64,000 nt of DNA from Isoalcanivorax pacificus W11-5 (GTDB lineage: Bacteria > Pseudomonadota > Gammaproteobacteria > Pseudomonadales > Alcanivoracaceae): NCBI RefSeq assembly GCF_000299335.2, contig NZ_CP004387.1, positions 1,612,001 to 1,676,000 on the forward strand, given 5' to 3'. The first letter of the stretch is position 1. Each line of letters begins with the position of its first letter. A model generated the notes under the pieces. The model saw nothing but the letters and a program-made list of their open reading frames with translations, made no database searches and had not been told where the DNA came from. The position numbers and the translations under genes were made by a program. Shown in pieces: positions 24,265-32,503 of the stretch.

Positions 24265-26421
24265 ATGGAGTCAGGCAGACGTGTAGCGTCGGTGGACGAG
24301 GCCGTGGAAGAAGTGATCCGGCGCACCGGCGGTGATATCCGTCTTGGCATGCCACTCGGGCTGGGCAAGCCCAATCAGTTCGTCAATGCGCTCTACCGCC
24401 GCGCAGCGGCGGACCCTGCTGTTTCGCTGACGATTTATACCGCCCTGTCGCTGGGCAAGCCGGCCGCCGGCAGTGATCTGGAAGCGCGTTTTCTGAATCC
24501 GTTCGCCGAGCGTGTATTCGGTGATTATGAGGAACTGGATTATCTCAAGGCCGTGCGCCGCAATGCGCTGCCGCCGAATATTCGTGTGTGCGAGTTTTTC
24601 TTCCAGCCCGGCAGCCTGCTTGGCAGCGACACCGCGCAACAGCAGTACATCAGCAGCAACTACACGCATGTGGCGCGCGACCTGAATGCGGCCGGGGTGA
24701 ACGTGGCCGCGCAATTGGTGGCGGTGCGCGCCGACGCACCGGACAGGCTCAGCCTGGCCTGCAACCCGGAAGTGTCGCTGGATTTGCTGCCGATGCTGAT
24801 GGCCCGGCGCGATGCCGGCGAAACCATTATCGCTGTGGCGCAGGTGCATCCGGATTTGCCCTTTATGGGCAATGATGCCGAGGTGGAGGCGTCGCTGTTC
24901 GATCTGGTGATCGAGGCGCCGGGCACTGACACGCGGCTGTTCAGCACACCAAACATGCCGGTGGCCCTGCAGGACCATCTGGTGGGCCTGAATGCCAGCA
25001 CGCTGGTCCGGGATGGCGGTCTGTTGCAGATCGGTATTGGCGCGCTGGGTGATGCGCTGGTGCATCACACGTTGCTGCGTGAGCACCACAATGACCTGTA
25101 TCGCGAACTGCTGGGTGAATTCGGCCTGCAACAGTTTGCCGAACTGATTCGCCGCGAAGGCGGCTGCGCGCCGTTTGGGCAGGGCCTGTACGGGTGCAGT
25201 GAAATGTTCACCCACGGCCTGATGTCGCTGGTGGATGGCGGTGTGATCCGGCGCCGTGTGTACGACGACGAATGTGTGCAGGCGCTGATCAACCAGGGCG
25301 TGCTGTCACCGGAGGCATCGCTGGACAGCCTGGATGCGTTGCGCGAGGCCGGTGTGCTGGATGACGTGCTGGATGACGGCACCCTGGGCTGGCTGCAATC
25401 GCTTGGCCTGATGCCGGACGCGGCGCGGCTGGAGCAAGGCCGGCTGCTGCTGGGCAGCGAAGCGCTTGCCAATGACTTGTCTGCCACCGGCACCCGCGCC
25501 GCCATCGGTGCACGCATCGGCGGCCCGCTGCGCGGCGGTACGTTGATGCATGGCGGGTTTTTCCTCGGCCCGGCGGCGTTCTACCAGCGTCTGCGTGAAC
25601 TGCCGGCGGAACAGGCTGCAGCCATCAACATGACGCATATCAGTTTTATCAACCAGCTTTATGGCGACGAGCCGCTCAAGCGCCTGCAACGGCGTGACGC
25701 GCGTTTTATCAACACGGCGTTCACGGCCACCGCGCTGGGTGCAGCGGTGTCCGATCAGCTTGAAGACGGCCGCGTGCTGTCCGGTGTCGGCGGGCAGTAC
25801 AACTTTGTCTGCCAGGCGCACGAGCTGGCGGGCGCGCGCAGTATCCTGCTGCTGCGGGCCTGGCGCGAGCGCGGCGGCGAAGCGGCCTCGAATATCGTCT
25901 GGTCCTACGGCCACACCACGATTCCGCGTCATCTGCGCGATATCTTTGTCACCGAATACGGCATTGCCGATGTGCGCGGTAAAACGGATGCCGAGGTGGT
26001 GGCGGCGATGGTGAATATTGCCGACAGCCGTTTTCAGGACGCGTTGCTGGACCAGGCGCGCAAGGCGGGCAAGATCGCTCAGGATTATCAGGTGCCGGAA
26101 GCGTTCCGCTACAACACCCCGGAACGGCTGGCGGAGCGGGCCGGGCGCTTTGACAAGGCGCGGGCGTTCCCGCAGTTTCCGCTGGGCTGTGATTTCACCG
26201 AGGTCGAGCAGCGCCTGCTGAATGCGCTGACCTGGCTGAAGCAGAAAGCGAGCAAGAAGGAATATCTGGAACTGGGCCGTCGGGCGCTGTGGCAGGAAGG
26301 TGATGAACAGCGTTTTGCGCCGCATCTTGAGCGCATGGGGCTGGCGGAGGCCGACGGCCTGCGCGAGCGGCTCTACCGGCGGCTGTTGCTGGCGGCGCTG
26401 GCCGCCACTCGCGAGGCATGA
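24265..26421 (+). CDS. acetyl-CoA hydrolase/transferase family protein
   Basis: This 718-residue protein belongs to the class I CoA-transferase superfamily in its long form. The N-terminal half holds the first CoA-transferase domain (GMPLGLGKPNQFVNALYRR and following). A middle insertion (about 330-440) separates it from the C-terminal acetyl-CoA hydrolase domain with GVGGQYNFVCQAHELAG, SNIVWSYGHTTIPRHL and FVTEYGIADVRGKTD, all diagnostic. It probably moves CoA between acyl groups or carboxylates; the substrates are unknown. ATG 24265 follows AAGGGAGTC. It lies 44 bases after the SMR gene. Confidence 0.88.
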   Translation: MESGRRVASVDEAVEEVIRRTGGDIRLGMPLGLGKPNQFVNALYRRAAADPAVSLTIYTALSLGKPAAGSDLEARFLNPFAERVFGDYEELDYLKAVRRNALPPNIRVCEFFFQPGSLLGSDTAQQQYISSNYTHVARDLNAAGVNVAAQLVAVRADAPDRLSLACNPEVSLDLLPMLMARRDAGETIIAVAQVHPDLPFMGNDAEVEASLFDLVIEAPGTDTRLFSTPNMPVALQDHLVGLNASTLVRDGGLLQIGIGALGDALVHHTLLREHHNDLYRELLGEFGLQQFAELIRREGGCAPFGQGLYGCSEMFTHGLMSLVDGGVIRRRVYDDECVQALINQGVLSPEASLDSLDALREAGVLDDVLDDGTLGWLQSLGLMPDAARLEQGRLLLGSEALANDLSATGTRAAIGARIGGPLRGGTLMHGGFFLGPAAFYQRLRELPAEQAAAINMTHISFINQLYGDEPLKRLQRRDARFINTAFTATALGAAVSDQLEDGRVLSGVGGQYNFVCQAHELAGARSILLLRAWRERGGEAASNIVWSYGHTTIPRHLRDIFVTEYGIADVRGKTDAEVVAAMVNIADSRFQDALLDQARKAGKIAQDYQVPEAFRYNTPERLAERAGRFDKARAFPQFPLGCDFTEVEQRLLNALTWLKQKASKKEYLELGRRALWQEGDEQRFAPHLERMGLAEADGLRERLYRRLLLAALAATREA

Positions 26422-26437
26422 TCGGGACAAGCGCCCG

Positions 26438-27901
26438 TCAGGACGAACAACTGATCTCCAGATGCCGCCCCCAGTCGGGCGGCAGTGCGGCATAGTCCTG
26501 CATGGCCGGCTGCTCGGCGAACGGTGTCCGCAGCAGCCGGTGCAGCCGCATCACTTCGCTGAAATCGCCGGCCTGTGCCTGCCGGATGGCGGTTTCGGCC
26601 AGATAATTCCGCAGTACATATTTCGGATTGGCGGCGCGCATGGCGGCGGCACGGGCATCGTCCTGGCTGTCTTCCTGCGCGAGCCGGTCGGCGTAGCGTT
26701 TTGACCAGTTGCGGAAGGCGACGGTGTCGCGGAATTCATCCTGTGCCGGTGTGGCCAGGCTGTGGCGATCAAACTCGCACAGGCCCCGGAAGCTGCGTGT
26801 GTAGTCGGCGCGGTCGGCGCTCATCAGGCCGAGCAGGTCGCCGATCAGTTCGGCGTCCTGCGGGTGTGGCTGGGCCAGCCCCAGGCGGGCGCGCAGCAGG
26901 GCCAGGTACTGGTTGTGGAAGGCGTCCTCGTATTCTTTCAGCGCGTCGACGAGATGTTCGCGGCGCATCAGGGTGGAAAACCCGTGCGCCAGGCAATTCA
27001 GATTCCACAGCCCGATTTCCGGCTGGCGGTTGAAGGCATAGCGGCCCTGCCAGTCGGAATGGTTGCAGATAAAACCCGGTTCAAACGCGTCCAGGAAACC
27101 GTACGGCCCGTAGTCGAAGGTTTCGCCAAGAATGCTCATGTTGTCGGAGTTCATCACGCCGTGGGCAAAGCCCGCGTTCTGCCAGCCGGCAATCATGTGG
27201 GCGGTGCGGTGTACCACGGTACGGAACAGTTCGCGTGCCGGGTTTTCGGCGTCGCGCAGGGCTGGCAGATGCAGGTCAATCACGTAATCGAGCAACTGCG
27301 GCAGCACGTCGAGCTGGTCGCTGTGATGCAGGTATTCGAAGTGACCGAAGCGCACATGGGTGCGCGCCACCCGCAACAGCATGGCGCCGGTCTCGCGGGT
27401 TTCGCGGTATACCGGCTCGTCGGAACCGATCACGCACAGGGCGCGGGTGGTGCTGATGCCGAGCGCAGCCAGTGCTTCGCTGGCGAGGAATTCGCGGATC
27501 GATGAACGCAGCACGGCGCGGCCATCGCCCATGCGCGAGAACGGCGTCTTGCCGGCGCCTTTCAGGTGCAGGTCGCGGCGTGAACCGTCCGGCAGTACCA
27601 CTTCGCCCAGCAACAGGCCGCGGCCGTCGCCGAGGTCCGGGTTGTACACGCCGAACTGGTGGCCGGTGTATTTCTGTGCCAGCGGTGCCATGCCGGGCAG
27701 CAGCCGTTCACCGGAAAACGCCTCCAGCAGGGCGGTATCGCTGACCTCGTCTGGCGGCAATCCGATCAGCGCGAGGCAGTCGTCGCTGCGCGCGGCCAGG
27801 GTGCGGGGAGCGGCCAGTGGTTGCGGTGTCACGTCAGCATGCAGGCTGCCGGGCAGGGCGCGGTAACGGTTGTCGAACCGGAGCGTGTGCAGCGGATTCA
27901 T
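26438..27901 (-). CDS. selO: protein adenylyltransferase SelO (YdiU)
   Basis: A 487-residue pseudokinase that transfers AMP from ATP to Ser, Thr or Tyr of proteins and takes part in oxidative-stress responses. Clear family segments are LAQKYTGHQFGVYNPDLGDG, the LHLKGAGKTPFSRMGDGRAV region with the nucleotide-binding Lys, RALCVIGSDEPVYRE, and HGVMNSDNMSILGETFDYGP with the metal-binding Asn and Asp. It ends EISCSS: this Cys three from the end is the conserved redox Cys (Sec in human SELENOO). The start is uncertain; ATG 27901 fits homologous N-termini, and ATG 27928 is the alternative. Confidence 0.95.
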   Translation of the reverse strand: MNPLHTLRFDNRYRALPGSLHADVTPQPLAAPRTLAARSDDCLALIGLPPDEVSDTALLEAFSGERLLPGMAPLAQKYTGHQFGVYNPDLGDGRGLLLGEVVLPDGSRRDLHLKGAGKTPFSRMGDGRAVLRSSIREFLASEALAALGISTTRALCVIGSDEPVYRETRETGAMLLRVARTHVRFGHFEYLHHSDQLDVLPQLLDYVIDLHLPALRDAENPARELFRTVVHRTAHMIAGWQNAGFAHGVMNSDNMSILGETFDYGPYGFLDAFEPGFICNHSDWQGRYAFNRQPEIGLWNLNCLAHGFSTLMRREHLVDALKEYEDAFHNQYLALLRARLGLAQPHPQDAELIGDLLGLMSADRADYTRSFRGLCEFDRHSLATPAQDEFRDTVAFRNWSKRYADRLAQEDSQDDARAAAMRAANPKYVLRNYLAETAIRQAQAGDFSEVMRLHRLLRTPFAEQPAMQDYAALPPDWGRHLEISCSS

Positions 27902-27985
27902 GGATGAGGCAGGCTGGTCTGTGGGCATGCGCCCATCATCGCACATCGGGGCGGTGCGCCAACAGGCACGCCGCCCCGATGGAGA

Positions 27986-28555
27986 TCATTCGGGGGGGCG
28001 TGGTGGCTTGCCGTTGCCGTTGTCGCTGCGCGGCGTGCTGTCGCCTTGCTCGGGGCGGCGGCGCGCGCCGTCCGGGACGCGCTGGCGCGGCTTGCCGGCG
28101 CCGGTCAGGGCGCGCCAGAACGGAATGCGGCGTGTCAGTGCGGCCATTTCATCCACGGAATCGCTGATGCCGGAGAGCCGGTCGACGGTATCGCGGATAC
28201 CGACCAGTTCGTCCACGTGTTCGGAAATACGGAACACCACCATGTAGAATTCCAGCAGGGCGCGCAGCACCGAAGCCAGCACCAGAAACGTCAATGGCGC
28301 CGCGAATACCAGATAGAACAGCCCGCGCCAGGTGGACTGGAAAAAGGCCTCCACACACAGGTACAGCAGGCCGCAGCCGATGGCCACCAGCGCCAGCCCG
28401 TACACACCGGGAATGACCTGGATGATCATGTACTTGTCAAAACGGAAGTTGAACAGCTCGCGCCAGTACTGCACCACCCAGATAATGCCGAAGTGGAATT
28501 TTTCACGTGCGCTCTTGCGGGCCGGAGCGGTGTCGGCGTCTTTTGGGGTTACCAT
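27986..28555 (-). CDS. DUF4282 family membrane protein
   Basis: A 189-residue protein with a polar N-terminus, two to three transmembrane helices (PGVYGLALVAIGCGLLYL and LFYLVFAAPLTFLVLASVL) and the conserved ALLEFYMVVFRISEHVDEL loop that marks DUF4282. A long charged, Pro-rich tail (about 140-189) follows. The function is unknown. Its ATG overlaps the end of the DUF2804 gene by seven bases, so the two are cotranscribed. Confidence 0.75.
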   Translation of the reverse strand: MVTPKDADTAPARKSAREKFHFGIIWVVQYWRELFNFRFDKYMIIQVIPGVYGLALVAIGCGLLYLCVEAFFQSTWRGLFYLVFAAPLTFLVLASVLRALLEFYMVVFRISEHVDELVGIRDTVDRLSGISDSVDEMAALTRRIPFWRALTGAGKPRQRVPDGARRRPEQGDSTPRSDNGNGKPPRPPE

Positions 28556-29589
28556 TTTGCGTACTGTTCCTCAACGAAACCGAACAGGTTCCGTACTGCG
28601 AGTGTTTCGCCATCGGCAAGACGAATTTCGCCAGTGAAGCGGCCAAACAGCTGATTGAAGTTGGTGGCGAACAGACCCAGGTTCAGGTGTTCGCGATGAT
28701 TGCCTAGCGGCTCGAACGTCAGCGCCACCTGGCCGTCATTGCTGCGTACCTGCCAGGGCGCCAGCAGATTGTCACGCTGGTAGTCGAACACGGTGGTGTC
28801 GACCTTGATCAGCCGGTCATCCAGCCACAGGCAGTTCTCGGTAAAACTGGTTTCGTTGACGCCGCAGGAGAGATTCAGCCCGAGCCGGTGACCACCGGCA
28901 TGGCCGCTCAGGCAGGCCCAGTTCCAGAAGGTTTCGCGGCGCATGTAGCCGGCGGAAAAGTCGTGATGGCCGCAGGCATGGAGATCGCTCAGTGACAGTG
29001 TGCTGCCGTCACGTTGCAATGTGCCGCTGACATCGACGCCAGCGACTTTATTGGCGTACACCCAACCGTTGACGCCGGTGCGCGTGCAGATCGACATCGG
29101 TTCATAGGCGGCGCTTTCGTCCATCTGCGCCTGCAATGTCAGCGATGGCAAGGTGACCGAAAGCGTCTTGCGCAGGCCGCCGTTGTGCGGCTGGTAACCC
29201 ATGCGAATATCCACCCCCTGTTGCTGAAACACACTCTCGCCCTCGACCGGGGACGCCGACATGCGCAACGCGCGACTCATCGGCGAGCGCCAGGTGTGTT
29301 CCACCAGCCGGCCGGTCGCGGGCTCGAACAGATAGAAAAACGCGATGCCCATCCAGGCAGTGTCGGCCAGTGCGCAGCCGGCCAGCAGATCGTCGCTGAT
29401 CACGCCAAAATACTGGAACTGTTTGTAATTGAAATGCCGGGCAAGACGGCTGGCCGGGCGGCCCATGGGCGTGCGGTAGTCGGCCTCGCGGCCGTTGATG
29501 TCTGCCACGCTGCCGGGAAACAGGCCGAAGGCCACCTGGCCGCGGGCATCAATCAGACGTGCGGTGTTGTTATCGGAATTATCAAACAT
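28549..29589 (-). CDS. DUF2804 domain protein
   Basis: This 346-residue protein, without a signal peptide, matches the DUF2804 family pattern: GREADYRTPMG near the start, WMGIAFFYLF, MSICTRTGVNGWVYANKVAG, and the highly conserved RRETFWNWACLSG followed by GLNLSCGVNETSFTENCLW. The fold is probably an all-beta lipocalin-like barrel; the role is unknown. It stands 14 bases downstream of the DUF1853 gene in a same-strand run of four genes. Confidence 0.8.
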   Translation of the reverse strand: MFDNSDNNTARLIDARGQVAFGLFPGSVADINGREADYRTPMGRPASRLARHFNYKQFQYFGVISDDLLAGCALADTAWMGIAFFYLFEPATGRLVEHTWRSPMSRALRMSASPVEGESVFQQQGVDIRMGYQPHNGGLRKTLSVTLPSLTLQAQMDESAAYEPMSICTRTGVNGWVYANKVAGVDVSGTLQRDGSTLSLSDLHACGHHDFSAGYMRRETFWNWACLSGHAGGHRLGLNLSCGVNETSFTENCLWLDDRLIKVDTTVFDYQRDNLLAPWQVRSNDGQVALTFEPLGNHREHLNLGLFATNFNQLFGRFTGEIRLADGETLAVRNLFGFVEEQYAKW

Positions 29590-29603
29590 GGTCGGGCCAT
29601 TAC

Positions 29604-30455
29604 TCAGGCGCGGCGGCTGACAACATCGAGCCAGCCGTCAGAGACAACAACGCCCGGCAGGTATGCGTGAGCCTGAGACTCGTACAACACCATGACCGGG
29701 CGGTCCTGTGCGTGAACATAGTCAATCAACCGGGGTGAGGCAAGCCAGTTCTGAGAATTGTTCGACAGCATTTTGATATCAAGCCAGTGCGATTTGGGAA
29801 TCGGCAGAAAACGCCCTTCGCGCGGCACGGCGGACAGTGGCCACCAGGTGCCCCGCAGGTGATCGGGGTGGGCGCCAGCCGGTGGTGCCAGCAGACGGTC
29901 GTGAGGATAGAACAGCATGCCGCGGCTCAGCAGGTGCTGGCTGCGTGGGGTCGACAGCCCGAGCGCAGCCAGCCGGGCGCCGGTGGCCGGCCGGGCGAGC
30001 AGTGGAAACTGGTGGGTGCGCAGCCGGTGCAGGCGCCGGGCAAACTGGTCCCTCGGGTCGGGGCCGGGCCAGAACGTCTCGTCGACGCCGAGATAGAATT
30101 TCAGTGTCACTTCCCAGTGCATCAGCGTGTTGCCGTGTGACACCAGCAGATCCAGTTCGCCAAGTGTGCGCGTGCCATCGTGGATCGCCACATTGTGCGC
30201 GCGCAGGGTGAGAGCCGGTGTGCGGGTAATCCAGTCCTGTACATGACGCTCGAACAGCCGGCCCAGGCGGCGGTCGTTGTCGGCCGCCGGCAGCGCCGGG
30301 GCGCCGGCGGGCGCGAGCAGGGCACCGGCATCGCCGACACCGGGCAGGGCCGCGGTATCGATCAGGGCAGGCGCCAGACGCCATTGCGCGATGTTGTCGG
30401 GCCAGTAACACGCCATCAGCAGAACACTCGGCCGGGGGACGGCCGAGTATCGCAT
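29604..30455 (-). CDS. DUF1853 family protein, possible PD-(D/E)XK nuclease fold
   Basis: A 283-residue protein of the DUF1853 family (RLGRLFERHVQDWI, LGELDLLVSHGNTLMHWEVTLKFYLG, DQFARRLHRLRTHQFPLL, KSHWLDI). The sequence GELDLLV followed by WEVTLK resembles the acidic pair and Glu-x3-Lys of PD-(D/E)XK nucleases, so a nuclease-like fold is plausible but activity is not shown. The start may be ATG 30455 or 30416; neither has a strong SD. It is linked to DUF2804 and DUF4282 genes downstream. Confidence 0.75.
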   Translation of the reverse strand: MRYSAVPRPSVLLMACYWPDNIAQWRLAPALIDTAALPGVGDAGALLAPAGAPALPAADNDRRLGRLFERHVQDWITRTPALTLRAHNVAIHDGTRTLGELDLLVSHGNTLMHWEVTLKFYLGVDETFWPGPDPRDQFARRLHRLRTHQFPLLARPATGARLAALGLSTPRSQHLLSRGMLFYPHDRLLAPPAGAHPDHLRGTWWPLSAVPREGRFLPIPKSHWLDIKMLSNNSQNWLASPRLIDYVHAQDRPVMVLYESQAHAYLPGVVVSDGWLDVVSRRA

Positions 30456-30456
30456 G

Positions 30457-31137
30457 TCACAGCGTGCGCAGCAGGCTGTGCATGTAGCGGGTGGCGTGCC
30501 CGACCTGTTCGCCCTTGAGGTCCGCGAACACTTTGCGGATCACGCCGTGGGTGGCCTTGCGGGTGGTATCCAGTGCGACGTCGGCCATCTTGCGCATGAT
30601 CGGGCCGAAACCGAGCAGCTTGATCGGCTGCTCGAAGTACCAGTACAGCGCCACATCGGTGAGGGCGTGCAGGTATTCCACCAGCGCCGGGCGTGCCTGG
30701 TCCGGCTGGCCGGCCTCGCACAATGCCATGGCCTGCTCAAGGCGGCCGGCCAGGGTGTCTTCGATCGGGAACAGGACGTACCAGTCTTCGCTGCCGTCGT
30801 CCGCGGGGATCATGCGGCGCATCTGGTCCATATAGCGGGCCGTCTCGCGGTGCTGGGCGAGGTCGAGTTTTTTCGCCGCCCGGCTGACCACCAGCCGGGC
30901 CGCCTTGTTGATGGTGTCGGCGGCCAGCGTCACGCCACGCAGCATGCTGCCGCTGAGGCCGACCAGCTCTGCCGGGCGCAGGAAGAACACCGCCAGCGAC
31001 TGGTCGAGGAAATCGGCCATGATCGATTCGATGGTGGCCGGTTCCAGCCGGGGCGCGGGCTCGCGCATGCGCTGGATAAAGCCGTCGGTGGTGCGGTGCA
31101 GGCGCTCGCTGGAGCGGAACGCGACGTAGTAGGCCAT
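30457..31137 (-). CDS. hypothetical protein
   Basis: A 226-residue mostly helical protein that I do not recognise. It has no signal peptide or clear transmembrane helix; a moderately hydrophobic stretch VALYWYFEQPIKLLGFGPIM lies at about residue 175. The middle section (DWYVLFPIEDTLAGRLEQAMALCEAGQ) is amphipathic. It is the first gene of the four-gene same-strand run of unknown function (DUF1853, DUF2804, DUF4282 follow with gaps under 20 bases or overlaps), divergent from ybjN. Confidence 0.6.
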   Translation of the reverse strand: MAYYVAFRSSERLHRTTDGFIQRMREPAPRLEPATIESIMADFLDQSLAVFFLRPAELVGLSGSMLRGVTLAADTINKAARLVVSRAAKKLDLAQHRETARYMDQMRRMIPADDGSEDWYVLFPIEDTLAGRLEQAMALCEAGQPDQARPALVEYLHALTDVALYWYFEQPIKLLGFGPIMRKMADVALDTTRKATHGVIRKVFADLKGEQVGHATRYMHSLLRTL

Positions 31138-31318
31138 GCAGGCGGCTCCGTATTCTTGTTATGGTTCCTGTGTAGAAGGCGGCAGCCTACCGGGCTGGTG
31201 GCGCCACGCCAATGACCGCAATGGCCAGCGGCAGGGCGCATTCCTGTCACGCCGGTGCGCCCTTTCCTTTGCCCGGCGAATCATTGATCATTCGCCGCCA
31301 GTCAATTCGGAGAACGGC

Positions 31319-31795
31319 ATGCTTCCACTTGTCACGCCCGATGCCGACCAGTTGCAGCGCTGGCTGCAGCAAGCGGGCATCGAGTTCTATATCTGCGACC
31401 AGTGCCACGGACTGCACCTGAGTGCCCTGCAGGCCCGCGAAGGGGTGGCCGAAGCACGGCTGTTCCTGGAAGAGGAAGGGGTGCTGATGAACGTCGAGCT
31501 GGAAGTGCGGCCGTCAAGCCTGTTTCTGGTGCAGGCGGACCTGGCGCGGCTCAACATGACGCTGCCGGTGCTGAAAATCTTTCTCGACGTGAACGACGAA
31601 ACCCTGCCTCGCCTGATTGCCTGCGACCTGCTGTTGACCCGCAACGGCATCAGCACCGAGCAGTTCATCCATTTTGTGCAAGTCTGTGTGGACGCCTGCG
31701 ATCAGTTGCTGGACGATTGCCAGCAGACTGATTGCCTGGCCTTGCCGGAAAGTCAGCGCGACGGTGGCCCGCCACCCCATAGCGCGCTGCATTGA
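31319..31795 (+). CDS. ybjN: YbjN family protein
   Basis: A 158-residue protein, exactly the length of E. coli YbjN and with the same order of motifs: LRQWL-like LQRWLQQAGIEFYICDQCHGLHL at the start, AEVRPS-like LEVRPSSLFLVQADL, and LKIFLDVNDETLPRLIACD. The fold is like a type III secretion chaperone. YbjN affects multi-stress tolerance and motility in E. coli but its molecular role is unclear. The start is ATG 31319 with CGGAGAAC upstream; an 8-bp hairpin (31274-31281 with 31290-31297) sits just before the SD. Confidence 0.85.
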   Translation: MLPLVTPDADQLQRWLQQAGIEFYICDQCHGLHLSALQAREGVAEARLFLEEEGVLMNVELEVRPSSLFLVQADLARLNMTLPVLKIFLDVNDETLPRLIACDLLLTRNGISTEQFIHFVQVCVDACDQLLDDCQQTDCLALPESQRDGGPPPHSALH

Positions 31796-31831
31796 GGCGA
31801 GCCTGTTTCCACCTGATGGCTGGGTACCTCC

Positions 31832-32503
31832 ATGGAAGAATTGCTGCAACCGCCCCACGGCGGTGGTTTGGGACACGGCCCCCGGGATCGCATTGTCGAT
31901 GGGCTGGCCACCCGGGGCTATGCAGTGGAGCCAGCCTATTTTTCCCCGGTCCTGGTACGCGCCCTGCGCCGCGAGGCGTTGCTGCGTGACCGCCAGGGCG
32001 GCTTCACCGAGGCCGCCATCGGGCGCAACGAACAACTGCAGCAGAACGAGCGCATCCGCCGGGACCGTACCTGCTGGCTGAACGGTTCCACGCTGGCGCA
32101 GGTGCGTCTGCTGGAGGAGATGGAACAGTTACGGCAGTTGATCAACTCGCGCCTGTTCCTCGGCCTGTTCGATCTGGAATCCCACTTCGCCATTTACGAT
32201 CCCGGCGCTTATTACCGTCGCCACCTGGACGCCTTTCGCGGCGACAACCCACGCGTGGTATCGGTGGTGGTCTACCTCAACGCCCTGTGGACGCCCGCCG
32301 ACGGTGGTTGCCTGCGGCTCTGGCCGCAGCCGGATGCCGTGCACCACGATCTGGACGTGGCGCCGCGCGCCGGCAGCCTGGTGTGCTTCCTCAGCGAGCA
32401 GATTCCCCACGAAGTGCTGCCCGCGCGTCACGACCGCCTCAGCATTGCCGGCTGGTTCCGGCGCAACACCAGCACGGGCGCATGGATCGATCCCTCGCGC
32501 TGA
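31832..32503 (+). CDS. 2OG-Fe(II) oxygenase, prolyl-4-hydroxylase type
   Basis: A 223-residue double-stranded beta-helix enzyme that uses iron, O2 and 2-oxoglutarate. The iron ligands are visible: His and Asp in YRRHLDAF (about 132-134) and the distal His in EQIPHEVLP (about 193), with the 2-oxoglutarate Arg in RLSIAGWFR (about 203). VVSVVVYLNALWTPADGGCLRLW is the usual prolyl-4-hydroxylase core. It resembles bacterial P4H-like enzymes such as those acting on EF-Tu, but the substrate is not known. Its end overlaps the next gene by 22 bases. Confidence 0.85.
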   Translation: MEELLQPPHGGGLGHGPRDRIVDGLATRGYAVEPAYFSPVLVRALRREALLRDRQGGFTEAAIGRNEQLQQNERIRRDRTCWLNGSTLAQVRLLEEMEQLRQLINSRLFLGLFDLESHFAIYDPGAYYRRHLDAFRGDNPRVVSVVVYLNALWTPADGGCLRLWPQPDAVHHDLDVAPRAGSLVCFLSEQIPHEVLPARHDRLSIAGWFRRNTSTGAWIDPSR

